A stretch of DNA of 64,000 nt from Polynucleobacter sp. (GTDB taxonomy: Bacteria > Pseudomonadota > Gammaproteobacteria > Burkholderiales > Burkholderiaceae), in the NCBI GenBank assembly GCA_030696845.1, contig JAUYRJ010000057.1, positions 28,528-92,527 on the forward strand, written 5' to 3'. Position 1 is the stretch's first letter; each line of letters begins with the position of its first letter. The translations under genes and the position numbers were made by a program. Under the pieces are notes generated by a model that was given only the letters and a program-made list of their open reading frames with translations, was not told where the DNA came from and ran no database searches. This document shows positions 56,389 to 64,000 of this stretch, in pieces.

Positions 56389-57600
56389 ATGAGCACGAAT
56401 CCTTCGCAATCTGTTGGTATCAGTAAGCCACCTGCCTGGCTTGGCATTTTGGGCGGCGGTCAATTGGGCCGGATGTTTATTCATGAGGCGCAGTCTTTGG
56501 GTTTTAAGGTGTGCGTACTCGACCCTGACCCTTTAAGTCCCGGCGGCTCGGTTGCGGAAAAGCATTTGTGCGCGGACTATTTGGATGTCGCCGCCTTAAC
56601 TGAGATGGCAGGTCTGTGCTCTGCTGTCAGCACGGAGTTTGAGAATGTGCCTGCAAGGGCCTTGGATTTTTTTAAAGAGCGCGCTATTTTTGTGGCGCCG
56701 GATAGCAGTTGCGTTTCGATTGCCCAAGACCGCATCGCTGAAAAAGCATTTTTAACGCAGTGCGCTCCGCTGTCTGGCGTGGGACCAGTGCCTTATGGCA
56801 TTCTCAAAACCGAAGCGGACTTAGCATCGATTTCTCCAGACCTTTTTCCAGCAATTGTGAAAACCGTGCGATTGGGTTACGACGGTAAAGGTCAGGTCAC
56901 TGTGATGACACCCGATACGCTGGCGCAGGCTTGGGATAGTTTAGGTAAGGCCGCCTGCGTGGTTGAAAAACGCATGCCCTTGGCTTTTGAGGTTTCCGCG
57001 ATCGTGGCTCGGGCGCATGACGGCAGCGTGCAGTCGTATCCCCCATCAGAGAACATTCATCGTAATGGTATTTTGCATACCAGCACGGTGCCAGCCCCTT
57101 CCCTAGAGCAACGCCCCGATTTACTGCAGCGGATTCAGAAAGCAACGATTGCGATTGCCACAGAAATGCAATACGTGGGCGTTCTGTGCGTTGAGTATTT
57201 TGTGTTGACGGACGGCAGCATCATTGCGAACGAAGTCGCGCCACGCCCGCACAATTCAGGGCACTTTACGATGGATGCGTGCGTTACCAGCCAGTTTCAG
57301 CAGCAGGTGAGAGCGATGGCGCGCTTGCCTTTAGGTGATACCCGCTTACTGAGTCCGGTTGCGATGCTCAATATCTTGGGCGATGCGTGGTTTAGCCCTG
57401 ATGGCGTTTCTGGTGCATCGGCAACGGAACCCGCTTGGGAAGAAGTGCTGAGTCACTCCAATGCCAAATTGCATTTATATGGCAAGGCATCACCATTGCC
57501 GGGTCGCAAGATGGGGCATGTAAACTGCCTTGGCCAATCCCTCCTCGAGGCGCAGCAAGCGTGTGCGGATGTGGCACACGATTTGGGTATCGCCCCTTAA
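56389..57600 (+). CDS. purK: N5-carboxyaminoimidazole ribonucleotide synthase
   Basis: 403-aa ATP-grasp enzyme supplying PurE with its substrate from AIR, bicarbonate and ATP. The start LGILGGGQLGRMFIHEAQ, the FENVP motif, VKTVRLGYDGKGQ and the C-terminal NEVAPRPHNSGHFTMDACVT are visible. It follows purE closely and abuts the GTG start of the sua5 gene without a gap. Confidence 0.96.
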   Translation: MSTNPSQSVGISKPPAWLGILGGGQLGRMFIHEAQSLGFKVCVLDPDPLSPGGSVAEKHLCADYLDVAALTEMAGLCSAVSTEFENVPARALDFFKERAIFVAPDSSCVSIAQDRIAEKAFLTQCAPLSGVGPVPYGILKTEADLASISPDLFPAIVKTVRLGYDGKGQVTVMTPDTLAQAWDSLGKAACVVEKRMPLAFEVSAIVARAHDGSVQSYPPSENIHRNGILHTSTVPAPSLEQRPDLLQRIQKATIAIATEMQYVGVLCVEYFVLTDGSIIANEVAPRPHNSGHFTMDACVTSQFQQQVRAMARLPLGDTRLLSPVAMLNILGDAWFSPDGVSGASATEPAWEEVLSHSNAKLHLYGKASPLPGRKMGHVNCLGQSLLEAQQACADVAHDLGIAP

Positions 57601-58716
57601 GTGATATCACCTGCAGTGCAAGCACAAGATCCGCTAGCAGTGATTGACCCCGCCCTGATCAAGCAGGCCGTAGTCGCACTCAAGAATGGCGATTTGGTGG
57701 CCATTCCTACAGAAACCGTTTACGGTCTTGCGGCGGATGCCAGTAATCCGACGGCGGTAAAAAAAATCTTCACTGCAAAAGGCCGGCCAGCAGATCATCC
57801 ACTCATTGTGCACGTCGCAGCGCCGTCTGCAAATGACGATTCAGCAGCGCAAGAGGCGGCTTGGTTTAACCTCCTGACGCCTTGGGTGCGCGATCTCTCC
57901 GAGGACGCAATGCGCTTAATCCTCGCATTTTGGCCTGGGCCGCTCACGTTGGTCTTTAAAAAAGACAAGCATGTGCTGAGTGAGGTAACAGGCGGCCAAG
58001 ATACGGTTGCCATTCGGTCGCCCAGTCATCCGATTGCGCAAGCGCTATTACGAGAATTGGGTGGTGGACTGGCAGCGCCATCCGCAAATCGGTTTGGCAA
58101 GGTATCGCCCACTCGCGCGGCGGATGTGCGTAGTGAGTTTGATGATTTACCAGCGCTGTTGGTGCTCGATGGCGGTGATTGCGAAGTGGGTATCGAGTCG
58201 ACCATTGTGGATATGACATCAAATCCGCCCGTATTGTTACGCCCTGGCGCGATTACGCCTAATCAGATTCAAAGTCGTACAGGCATAACGGTAGTGGGTT
58301 TAGATCAGCGCTCTAACAGTGGTGAAGATGGAGTAAGGCCACGGGTATCGGGCAGCCTAAAGGCACACTATGCGCCGAATACACCCATGCGTATGTATGC
58401 CCCTGGAGGTTTGTACGACTGCCTGGCGGAGTATCCGGATATTAAATCCCGGGTGGCAGTGGTCATGTGGGAATCGGAGCGGGCTATTGGTGGGCAATCG
58501 AATCATATGGAATGGCATGAGATAGCCGTGCCGCTCAGTAGTGAAGCGTTTGCAAGCGGACTTTATCGACTCTTGCGTGACTTAGATGATCAAGCCTGGG
58601 ATTTAATTTTGATACCCGAGCCGCCAACCGGGCAAGAGTGGGATGGTGTGCGCGACCGACTTCAGCGCGCCTGTTTTGGTTCCGGTCCATCAGAGAGTAA
58701 CCACGTTAAAAGTTGA
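57601..58716 (+). CDS. tsaC: L-threonylcarbamoyladenylate synthase (Sua5/TsaC, long form)
   Basis: 371-aa enzyme making threonylcarbamoyl-AMP for the tRNA t6A37 modification. N-terminal YrdC domain with AIPTETVYGLAADASNP, KGRPADHPLIVHVA, AIRSPSHPIAQALL and APSANRFGKVSPTRA, and a C-terminal Sua5 domain (about residues 245-365) entered through SGSLKAHYAP. The start is a GTG at 57601 directly after the purK stop; no other start is nearby. The 3' end overlaps the convergent dacB frame by 55 nt. Confidence 0.93.
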   Translation: MISPAVQAQDPLAVIDPALIKQAVVALKNGDLVAIPTETVYGLAADASNPTAVKKIFTAKGRPADHPLIVHVAAPSANDDSAAQEAAWFNLLTPWVRDLSEDAMRLILAFWPGPLTLVFKKDKHVLSEVTGGQDTVAIRSPSHPIAQALLRELGGGLAAPSANRFGKVSPTRAADVRSEFDDLPALLVLDGGDCEVGIESTIVDMTSNPPVLLRPGAITPNQIQSRTGITVVGLDQRSNSGEDGVRPRVSGSLKAHYAPNTPMRMYAPGGLYDCLAEYPDIKSRVAVVMWESERAIGGQSNHMEWHEIAVPLSSEAFASGLYRLLRDLDDQAWDLILIPEPPTGQEWDGVRDRLQRACFGSGPSESNHVKS

Positions 58717-60239
58717 TCGTGGGCCTCGATACCGCGATAGGCATTGGGGTGATTAATGAATGAGCTCACCGCATAGGTCTTGCCTGATTTGCTAATGACG
58801 TAACCTGAAATGGCCCTCACCTCTGTCAGGGAGCCCGTTTTAATCCGAGCCTCCGGTTTTTTCTTGAGATGCAAAAATTGCCTTAGCTGCCTAATTAAGC
58901 GATTCTTCATCGTGCCGTCAGTACCAGCAAGCGGCAGGGAGTTCATAAATAGCTCACCGCTTGGGAGGGTGCGCGCAGTTACCAATAAGTCATTGAGGTG
59001 GCGCGCCGTAATAGCTTCATTGCGCGATAACCCGGAGCCATTTTCGAGTACCAGTTCGGGAAAGTGCAGTCCACGCTGTTTAAGCCAGGTTTGGGTAACC
59101 CGATCGCTCGCTTGAATGCTCGCGGGTTTACCAATTTTTTCTAAAGCCAAGGTTAAAAAAACTTGGCGAGCCATGACATTATTCGAAAACTTATTAATGT
59201 CCCGCACCGCATCGAGCAAGGCACCCCCCTGAAAATCGAGCAGAGATCGTGCAAATAAGGGAACGTCGCCGCTACTGCCTTGCGGTTGTTTGGCCCATAC
59301 ACCACCAGCTAGCTCCCATGCGGCGGCAAAGCCCAAGGTTAAAAACGTGTCGGCATCAAAGGCAACGATGTTGTAAGCAATCGTCTTGCATGCGGAAGGA
59401 AATTCACCTTTAAATAGCGCCTGCCATTGATCAGGTTTTTTTTCTGTTGAACCCAGTTCTTTAATCAGTTCAAATTGCATTTTTTTGCGCCAACTATCAC
59501 AGGATTGCGCGCTGGGCATTAATTGATTCCTCACCTGAAATTGCGTTAGTGCCGGCGTATAACTGATGGCGACATCTTCACTGGCGCGCGCCTGGCTCAG
59601 ATGAAAAGATAAGGTTCTAAATGCATATAGCAATGGATCAGGCGGTACGTTATAAGCACGCAAAGACTCGCCATCAATAGTGTGGTGCTCCATTACTTCG
59701 GGGCTGTAAGCACTTCGATCAAAAATCAGATTACCATCAATTTTTTTAATGCCGAGATCGCGTAGGCCCTTCATCATGCGCTCTAACTCTTCTGGAATCA
59801 GCTTAGGGTCGCCGCTCCCTTGCAAATAAATATTGCCCTTGAGGGTATCGTTTTTGATTGCGCCATCGGTGAAGAGTTTGGTAGTCCAGCGGTATTCGGG
59901 GCCCAGTAAATCAAGCGCGGTTAAGGTGGTTAGCAGCTTGATCGTCGAGGCTGGATTCATGGCGCGAGTAGCGCGCCAGTCGATCACTTCGCGTGCCGCT
60001 TTCCCATTATCGCCAGGCACTTCCAGAACGGAAATACTGATGGCGTCTCTGGGGATGTGATTCTTGTCTAAAGCGCTTAAAACCACAGGTGGGATCTCCT
60101 GAGCGGAGATTACTTTGGACGCCTCTGTCCGTTCTGCCGTAGCAGCTAACGCGCATCCGACTAGGAAAACCCCTAAATGGATAGTCGCACGATGCGCTAA
60201 CCGGGTCGTTTGGGAGGAGAAAAGGGAAAAAAACAGCAC
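58662..60239 (-). CDS. dacB: D-alanyl-D-alanine carboxypeptidase/endopeptidase (PBP4, S13)
   Basis: Periplasmic low-molecular-mass penicillin-binding protein that trims and cleaves peptidoglycan cross-links. Active-site motifs are STIK (NPASTIKLLTTL), SNN (KFSNNVMARQVF) and KTG (RIKTGSLTEVRAISGYV). The start is a judgement: the frame is open to 60506, but that part overlaps the antisense of a decayed HU gene. A GTG at 60239 gives a 525-aa protein with a hydrophobic signal (THLGVFLVGCALAATA-like, residues about 19-37). The C-terminus overlaps tsaC by 55 nt. Confidence 0.88.
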   Translation of the reverse strand: MLFFSLFSSQTTRLAHRATIHLGVFLVGCALAATAERTEASKVISAQEIPPVVLSALDKNHIPRDAISISVLEVPGDNGKAAREVIDWRATRAMNPASTIKLLTTLTALDLLGPEYRWTTKLFTDGAIKNDTLKGNIYLQGSGDPKLIPEELERMMKGLRDLGIKKIDGNLIFDRSAYSPEVMEHHTIDGESLRAYNVPPDPLLYAFRTLSFHLSQARASEDVAISYTPALTQFQVRNQLMPSAQSCDSWRKKMQFELIKELGSTEKKPDQWQALFKGEFPSACKTIAYNIVAFDADTFLTLGFAAAWELAGGVWAKQPQGSSGDVPLFARSLLDFQGGALLDAVRDINKFSNNVMARQVFLTLALEKIGKPASIQASDRVTQTWLKQRGLHFPELVLENGSGLSRNEAITARHLNDLLVTARTLPSGELFMNSLPLAGTDGTMKNRLIRQLRQFLHLKKKPEARIKTGSLTEVRAISGYVISKSGKTYAVSSFINHPNAYRGIEAHDQLLTWLLSDGPEPKQAR

Positions 60240-60394
60240 GCAGCAATAGTAAGCGAAAAATGCAAGAAACCCCCGCAAATGCTCTATTTGCGAGATGGGA
60301 TATTGGATAGGATAAACATTGGGCTCAGGATGATGCTGCCATGGGGTCCGCTTCCGAAGCAATAAAACCAGTTTTAACGCTTCAGGATACGAAT

Positions 60395-60672
60395 ATGACA
60401 AAAGCAGCTTGATCGATGTCCTTGCGCATGGTGCTGACTTAACTAAGGTAAAGGCAGAGGAGGCAATAACGCTTGCATTGGAGACAATTAAGCAGGTGGT
60501 CACCAAGGGACAATCGGTTCAATTGGTGGGATTTGGTAGCCTCTCTTCCGGAGCTCGCGCTGCCCGTTAGGTTAGTAATCCGAAAGCCGGAGAAGCGATT
60601 CAGGTTGCCGCATCCAAAACCGTTAAATTTACAGCGGGCAAGGCTTTTAAGGATGCAGTTAATCAGCGTTAA
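60395..60672 (+). pseudogene. decayed HU-type DNA-binding protein gene
   Basis: Translating with one frame correction gives a complete HU-like protein: MTKAA, then LIDVLAHGADLTKVKAEEA, then QSVQLVGFGSLSSGARAAR, a TAG stop at 60568-60570, and finally [20 protein letters not shown] to the C-terminus ending DAVNQR and TAA. A one-base deletion near 60409 shifts the frame after codon 4-5, and the TAG replaces the residue after AAR in the DNA-binding arm. An intact product is impossible without both changes. It may be a recent loss or a sequencing error at two places. Confidence 0.85.
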
Positions 60673-60717
60673 AAATAGAAGCTAAGATCGACCCCAATAA
60701 CAGCCTAAGAGGCCGTT

Positions 60718-63189
60718 TTATTCCTGCGTATCATGGTTTAAGAAGGCGTCAATCAAGGTATTTTGTTTCAAGAGAAGCTCTTTCAGGAGGGCAATCCGTT
60801 CCCTTAGGGGTTTTTGCCGGTCGGCAACCAAGACATCAAGGCGCTGCGCAAAATGAATGCCGTTCATGAGTAGTGCACCCCCTTTAATTTTGTGCACCAT
60901 GCTGGCAAAGTCCGATGCAGATAGGTCGCTGGCATCGATTTCACTAATGCACTGGTGATGCACTTCCATGATTTCGTGCAAGATGAGTTTGCCAATTTGA
61001 TGTTGATCCTGACCTAGGTTGCCAAGCCGCGGAAAACAAATCGGATCAAGGGGGTATGGGGAGTCACTCGAATCGGTAGAGACTAGCTTAAAGTAGCGCG
61101 ACAACTCATTTTCAAGACTGGCTAAATTTAGCGGCTTAATCAGAACGGAGTTCATGCCCGAAGCAAGTAAATGCTGGCGACTATCTAGTGCATAAATATC
61201 GGCAGTGACGCCGATGATGACTAAGTCTAAAAAACCAGAGGCACGAAGCGATTGCGATAGATCAGCGCCATGCATACCCGGCATAGAGTGATCGGTCAGC
61301 ATTACATGGAAATGAGTGGTTTTGACCAGTTCAAGCGCTTTGTTGGCATTTTCACAAACTGTCACTTTGGCGCCCAATGCCGCTAATTGCAAGGACAGTA
61401 TCTGCCTGCTGGCAGGGTGGTCTTCCACCACCAAAGCATGGACTTGCTGCCCCTCATGCAACATGATTTGAGCGCGATGCGTGGCTTGGTCTGGGCTGAG
61501 GCGATTGGACGCCACTTGGGTGGTTCTTGGAAATGCTGCGCAAAAGTGCACATTACTGCCAAGTCCGGGCGCACTCTCAAAATAGAGGCGACTATCCATA
61601 GACTGAATTAAGTGATTGGTAATCGTTAAGCCGAGCCCAGTACCTTGCAAAGGTTCGCTACTATTAATTGCCTGTTGAATCGATAACTGCTCAAATGGTT
61701 GGAGTGCCAGTGCAATGTCATCCGCACTCATACCAATACCGGTATCCACAATTCGAAACTCAATCAATTGGCCCGCATGATCGTCCGCCAAAATCGTGAT
61801 CGAGAAATGAATCGAGCCCGCATTCGTAAATTTAATGGCATTACTCAAGAGGTTTTGCAGTACCTGTCGCAGCCGCAAGCAGTCAATCATCAATACCTCC
61901 GCAATGCGCGGATCCAGATGCGAGTGCAAACTTAATTGGCGTTTTGCGGCAAAGATCGTAAACGAGTCGTTGATCTCTTTGGCGAGGGTTTTAAGGCAGC
62001 ACGGTTCAGGGTTGAGTTTGAGTTTGCCTGCTTCTATTTTAGATAAATCGAGCACTTGATTGAGCATGCCGAGGAGCGATTCAGCGGAGGCATAGGCGCT
62101 TTGCAATAGCGGCTTTTCGCTCTCGGGCAAACGAGGGCTTTTCAGAAGCAGTTCTTGCACACCTAAAATGGCATTCATCGGGGTGCGGATTTCATGGCTC
62201 ATCTCCGCCAAAAATACGGATTTCGCTTCATTAGCCCGTTCCGCATGCTCTTTTTGAATCAATAGGGATGCGTGGTGTTCCGCTTGGCGCTTACGGTTAC
62301 GGTATAAACAAATAATCCAGCCTAAAGCGCTAAGCAGCATTGCGAGAAAAACCCCCAACACGATTGGGCGCCTCCATGTGGAGGAATGGAGTTGCACAAA
62401 TCCAAGGTCAACCGTATCACGGTATTGAGCATGGACTTGCTCCATTCCAAAGCCAGGCATAGAGAAAATGGCGCGCGATTCGATGGGATCGAGACTGTGC
62501 AATGTTTTTTCTAAAATGCCGTGGAGCGGATAAGCATGCCGTCCAATCAGCCAGCGATAAGAAAGGGGTTTGCGCCCATAAAATCCGTTGAGCTTGAGTT
62601 GATGTTTGTATTCTCCGGCTAAAAAATATTGAGCTAAGCGCATTGGCATGACAATCGCATCCAAATCGCAATGTAATAGGGCATTGAATAAATGGCGGTT
62701 AACGGGTGTAGGGGCTGGCACATTCACGTCCGCATAAAAGACGGTTTTTTCTGGCGGCGGACTATGATCCTTCGCAACTTCTTCGCGCGTCACCAGTACC
62801 TGATGCCCCCAAAACACCGGCTCTGACCAAATACCAAACTGTGTTTGATGCGATGTCGATGTGGGCGGATCAATAATAAAATCAATATCACCGCGTGCGA
62901 GTTGCTGGTGAACGTCAGCATCGCTAGATCGCCATATGGGCAAAAACTGTTGGCGCGTTTGCTTGCCAAGCGTATTTAATAAAGCTTGGTAAACCCCAGT
63001 TTGCCCATGCTCATCGACATTATGGAGATAAGGCGCGTATTTTTCATGAATACTAAACCGCACAATCGGGTGAGCTGCAATCCAGTCCTTTTCAGTCGGG
63101 CTTAACTGAATGTGGTGGGCGGTCGCCAGACTGCAATAGAGTAATCCGGCGACGAGACTAATACGAATGAAATGCATGCGACGCATCAT
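60718..63189 (-). CDS. hybrid sensor histidine kinase with periplasmic SBP domain (BvgS/EvgS-like)
   Basis: 823-aa membrane sensor. Signal segment (1-24), one periplasmic solute-binding (Venus flytrap) domain (about 30-265), a transmembrane helix (about 276-296), HisKA with the phosphorylated H332 (MSHEIRTPMNAIL), HATPase (N450, DTGIGMSADD, GTGLGLTI), a receiver with D633 (LTDHSMPGMHGADL) and K685, and a C-terminal Hpt with H766 (MVHKIKGGALL). BvgS carries two flytraps and a PAS domain; here there is one flytrap and no PAS. It overlaps the response regulator gene by 4 nt. Ligand unknown. Confidence 0.93.
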   Translation of the reverse strand: MMRRMHFIRISLVAGLLYCSLATAHHIQLSPTEKDWIAAHPIVRFSIHEKYAPYLHNVDEHGQTGVYQALLNTLGKQTRQQFLPIWRSSDADVHQQLARGDIDFIIDPPTSTSHQTQFGIWSEPVFWGHQVLVTREEVAKDHSPPPEKTVFYADVNVPAPTPVNRHLFNALLHCDLDAIVMPMRLAQYFLAGEYKHQLKLNGFYGRKPLSYRWLIGRHAYPLHGILEKTLHSLDPIESRAIFSMPGFGMEQVHAQYRDTVDLGFVQLHSSTWRRPIVLGVFLAMLLSALGWIICLYRNRKRQAEHHASLLIQKEHAERANEAKSVFLAEMSHEIRTPMNAILGVQELLLKSPRLPESEKPLLQSAYASAESLLGMLNQVLDLSKIEAGKLKLNPEPCCLKTLAKEINDSFTIFAAKRQLSLHSHLDPRIAEVLMIDCLRLRQVLQNLLSNAIKFTNAGSIHFSITILADDHAGQLIEFRIVDTGIGMSADDIALALQPFEQLSIQQAINSSEPLQGTGLGLTITNHLIQSMDSRLYFESAPGLGSNVHFCAAFPRTTQVASNRLSPDQATHRAQIMLHEGQQVHALVVEDHPASRQILSLQLAALGAKVTVCENANKALELVKTTHFHVMLTDHSMPGMHGADLSQSLRASGFLDLVIIGVTADIYALDSRQHLLASGMNSVLIKPLNLASLENELSRYFKLVSTDSSDSPYPLDPICFPRLGNLGQDQHQIGKLILHEIMEVHHQCISEIDASDLSASDFASMVHKIKGGALLMNGIHFAQRLDVLVADRQKPLRERIALLKELLLKQNTLIDAFLNHDTQE

Positions 63190-63809
63190 CCCTCGATAAT
63201 GTGGTTGTTACGGCAAAACAGAATCAGATCGGCAATGTTGTTGATCCCCAGTTTTTCAAAAATGCGGGTTTTATAGGTTGCAACCGTTTTATTGCTAATG
63301 TGCAATAAGTCTGAGATGTGCTGATTACTACTGCCTTTGCCTAAATACTTCATGACTTGCAGCTCGCGATCAGAGATGCTGTCTAGCTTTTCTTGATCAC
63401 TAAGATGGGCATTCCCATTACGTGTATGAGAAAAGCAGCTATAGCCCTGAGAGATTGCGACACACGCGGCTAAGATAACATTGGATCCCGCAGTTTTATT
63501 AATGAAGCCATGCGCACCTAAGGAGCGCACTCGCCCCCCGTACACTTGCTCATCTAAGCTGGATAGCACGAGCATGCGTATATCGGGATACGCCAAGTGG
63601 ATGCGGCGAATGACGTCGAACCCATCGGTCTTCGGCATATCCAAATCCAGCACAATAATATCTGGGTTTATCTGTTTTACACTTTGTAGGCACTCTTCTC
63701 CATTCTGGCATTGCCCTACCACCTCAAACAACAGCTGATCTTGCAGCATGCTTTTAAGAGCCATGAGCATTGCGGGGTGATCGTCTACCAACATGACACT
63801 TTTCTTCAT
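63186..63809 (-). CDS. NarL/LuxR-type response regulator (BvgA/EvgA-like)
   Basis: 207-aa two-domain regulator. Receiver with acidic pocket D9/D10, phospho-acceptor D55 (IIVLDLDMPKTDGFD) and the FINKTAG Lys; C-terminal LuxR helix-turn-helix (about 143-200) with ISDRELQVMKYLGKGSSNQ and ISNKTVATYKTRIFEKL. It shares a 4-nt overlap with the downstream sensor kinase and with the partial gene upstream, so the three are one operon. It is the probable target of the kinase phosphorelay. Confidence 0.94.
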   Translation of the reverse strand: MKKSVMLVDDHPAMLMALKSMLQDQLLFEVVGQCQNGEECLQSVKQINPDIIVLDLDMPKTDGFDVIRRIHLAYPDIRMLVLSSLDEQVYGGRVRSLGAHGFINKTAGSNVILAACVAISQGYSCFSHTRNGNAHLSDQEKLDSISDRELQVMKYLGKGSSNQHISDLLHISNKTVATYKTRIFEKLGINNIADLILFCRNNHIIEG

Positions 63810-64000
63810 TGCTTATCTCCGTTCTGGTTTGGGTTTTCTTGTGGTTTAACTGCAAAAATAGCCTTAGCAATACGACTGTCGCTGATATGAAGAATTTGGT
63901 GCCTACTGACGGGCGACATCATGAGGCCGCCATAGCAAAAATCCACGGGTAGAAGCCGCGCATTTTCAAGGTCTTTAATTAGGGTAATCCCACTTGCATA
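63806..64000 (-). CDS. C-terminal part of an unidentified protein (right edge)
   Basis: Reading frame open from base 64000 down to a TGA that overlaps the response regulator ATG (ATGA). The visible 64 residues begin YASGITLIKDLENARLLPVD, include GGLMMSPVSRHQILHISDSR and AKAIFAVKP, and end in an Asn/Gln-rich tail. I do not recognise a domain. Because it is translationally coupled to the regulator, it may be an accessory or a third component of the two-component system. Confidence 0.65.
   Translation of the reverse strand, partial: YASGITLIKDLENARLLPVDFCYGGLMMSPVSRHQILHISDSRIAKAIFAVKPQENPNQNGDKQ

Noticed and set aside
60240..60506. N-terminal extension of the dacB frame to 60506
   Set aside because: It has no signal-peptide-like start at its end and reads antisense through the decayed HU gene; a start near 60239 directly before the signal sequence is more plausible.
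60568..60570. TAG in the HU gene as a recoded sense codon (pyrrolysine or suppressor)
   Set aside because: The same gene also carries a frameshift, and nothing in the window suggests recoding. Decay explains both.

Overview
The window looks like a chromosome segment of a free-living betaproteobacterium of the Burkholderiaceae, most like Polynucleobacter. This rests on gene order and protein character (split glyQ/glyS, lptD-surA-pdxA-rsmA, the pgk-pyk-fba-purC-purE-purK-sua5 run, moderate GC, compact spacing with many 4-nt overlaps), not on a database search. It is almost all core genome. I see no insertion sequence, prophage, CRISPR array or rRNA operon. There is one tRNA and one clear pseudogene.

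Layout. 1-9 kb: aminopeptidase P (cut by the left edge) and the murU/amgK cell-wall recycling pair on the minus strand, divergent from lptD-surA-pdxA-rsmA. 8.7-17.4 kb: a long minus-strand run in transcription order miaB, ybeY, corC, lnt, glyQ, glyS, gmhB, plsC, without the phoH often found between miaB and ybeY. 17.4-23.8 kb: a secreted 13-residue-repeat protein, a CAU-anticodon tRNA, a GntP-type permease, a fused GT81-like glycosyltransferase/HAD phosphatase, DedA, a haloacid dehalogenase and a putative Na+/H+ antiporter. 23.9-30.2 kb: a transport island (cNMP/CBS/DUF294 protein, exonuclease, membrane protein, TPR protein, DUF4212 and a sodium:solute symporter with an unusual insertion), followed by an unannotated 53-residue gene with its own terminator.

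30.4-38.8 kb: TRIC-like channel, zeta-class GST, AEC transporter, gamma carbonic anhydrase, a Rap1a/Tai-like secreted protein beside a glycine-zipper lipoprotein, OsmC, htpG, rhodanese, and a chalcone-isomerase-like/DUF3833/DUF2878 trio. 38.8-44.2 kb: recA with an SOS box, recX, sucCD, a TerC protein and a type IV pilin directly behind a long hairpin. 44.2-51 kb: moaC, a BepA-like M48 protease, the ilvE-zfCHCC-waaF-NTF2 run, and azlCD divergent from ilvE. 51-58.7 kb: lower glycolysis and purine genes. 58.7-64 kb: a PBP4-type peptidase, a decayed HU gene, and a BvgAS/EvgAS-like two-component system with a co-transcribed partial gene at the right edge.

The least explained items are the GT81-HAD fusion, the symporter with a charged insertion and an EF-hand-like loop inside the DUF294 cluster, the small protein at 30.1 kb, the 13-residue-repeat secreted protein, the hairpin touching the pilin start codon, and the disrupted HU gene. 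All functional calls are by motif and family recognition from the sequence alone.
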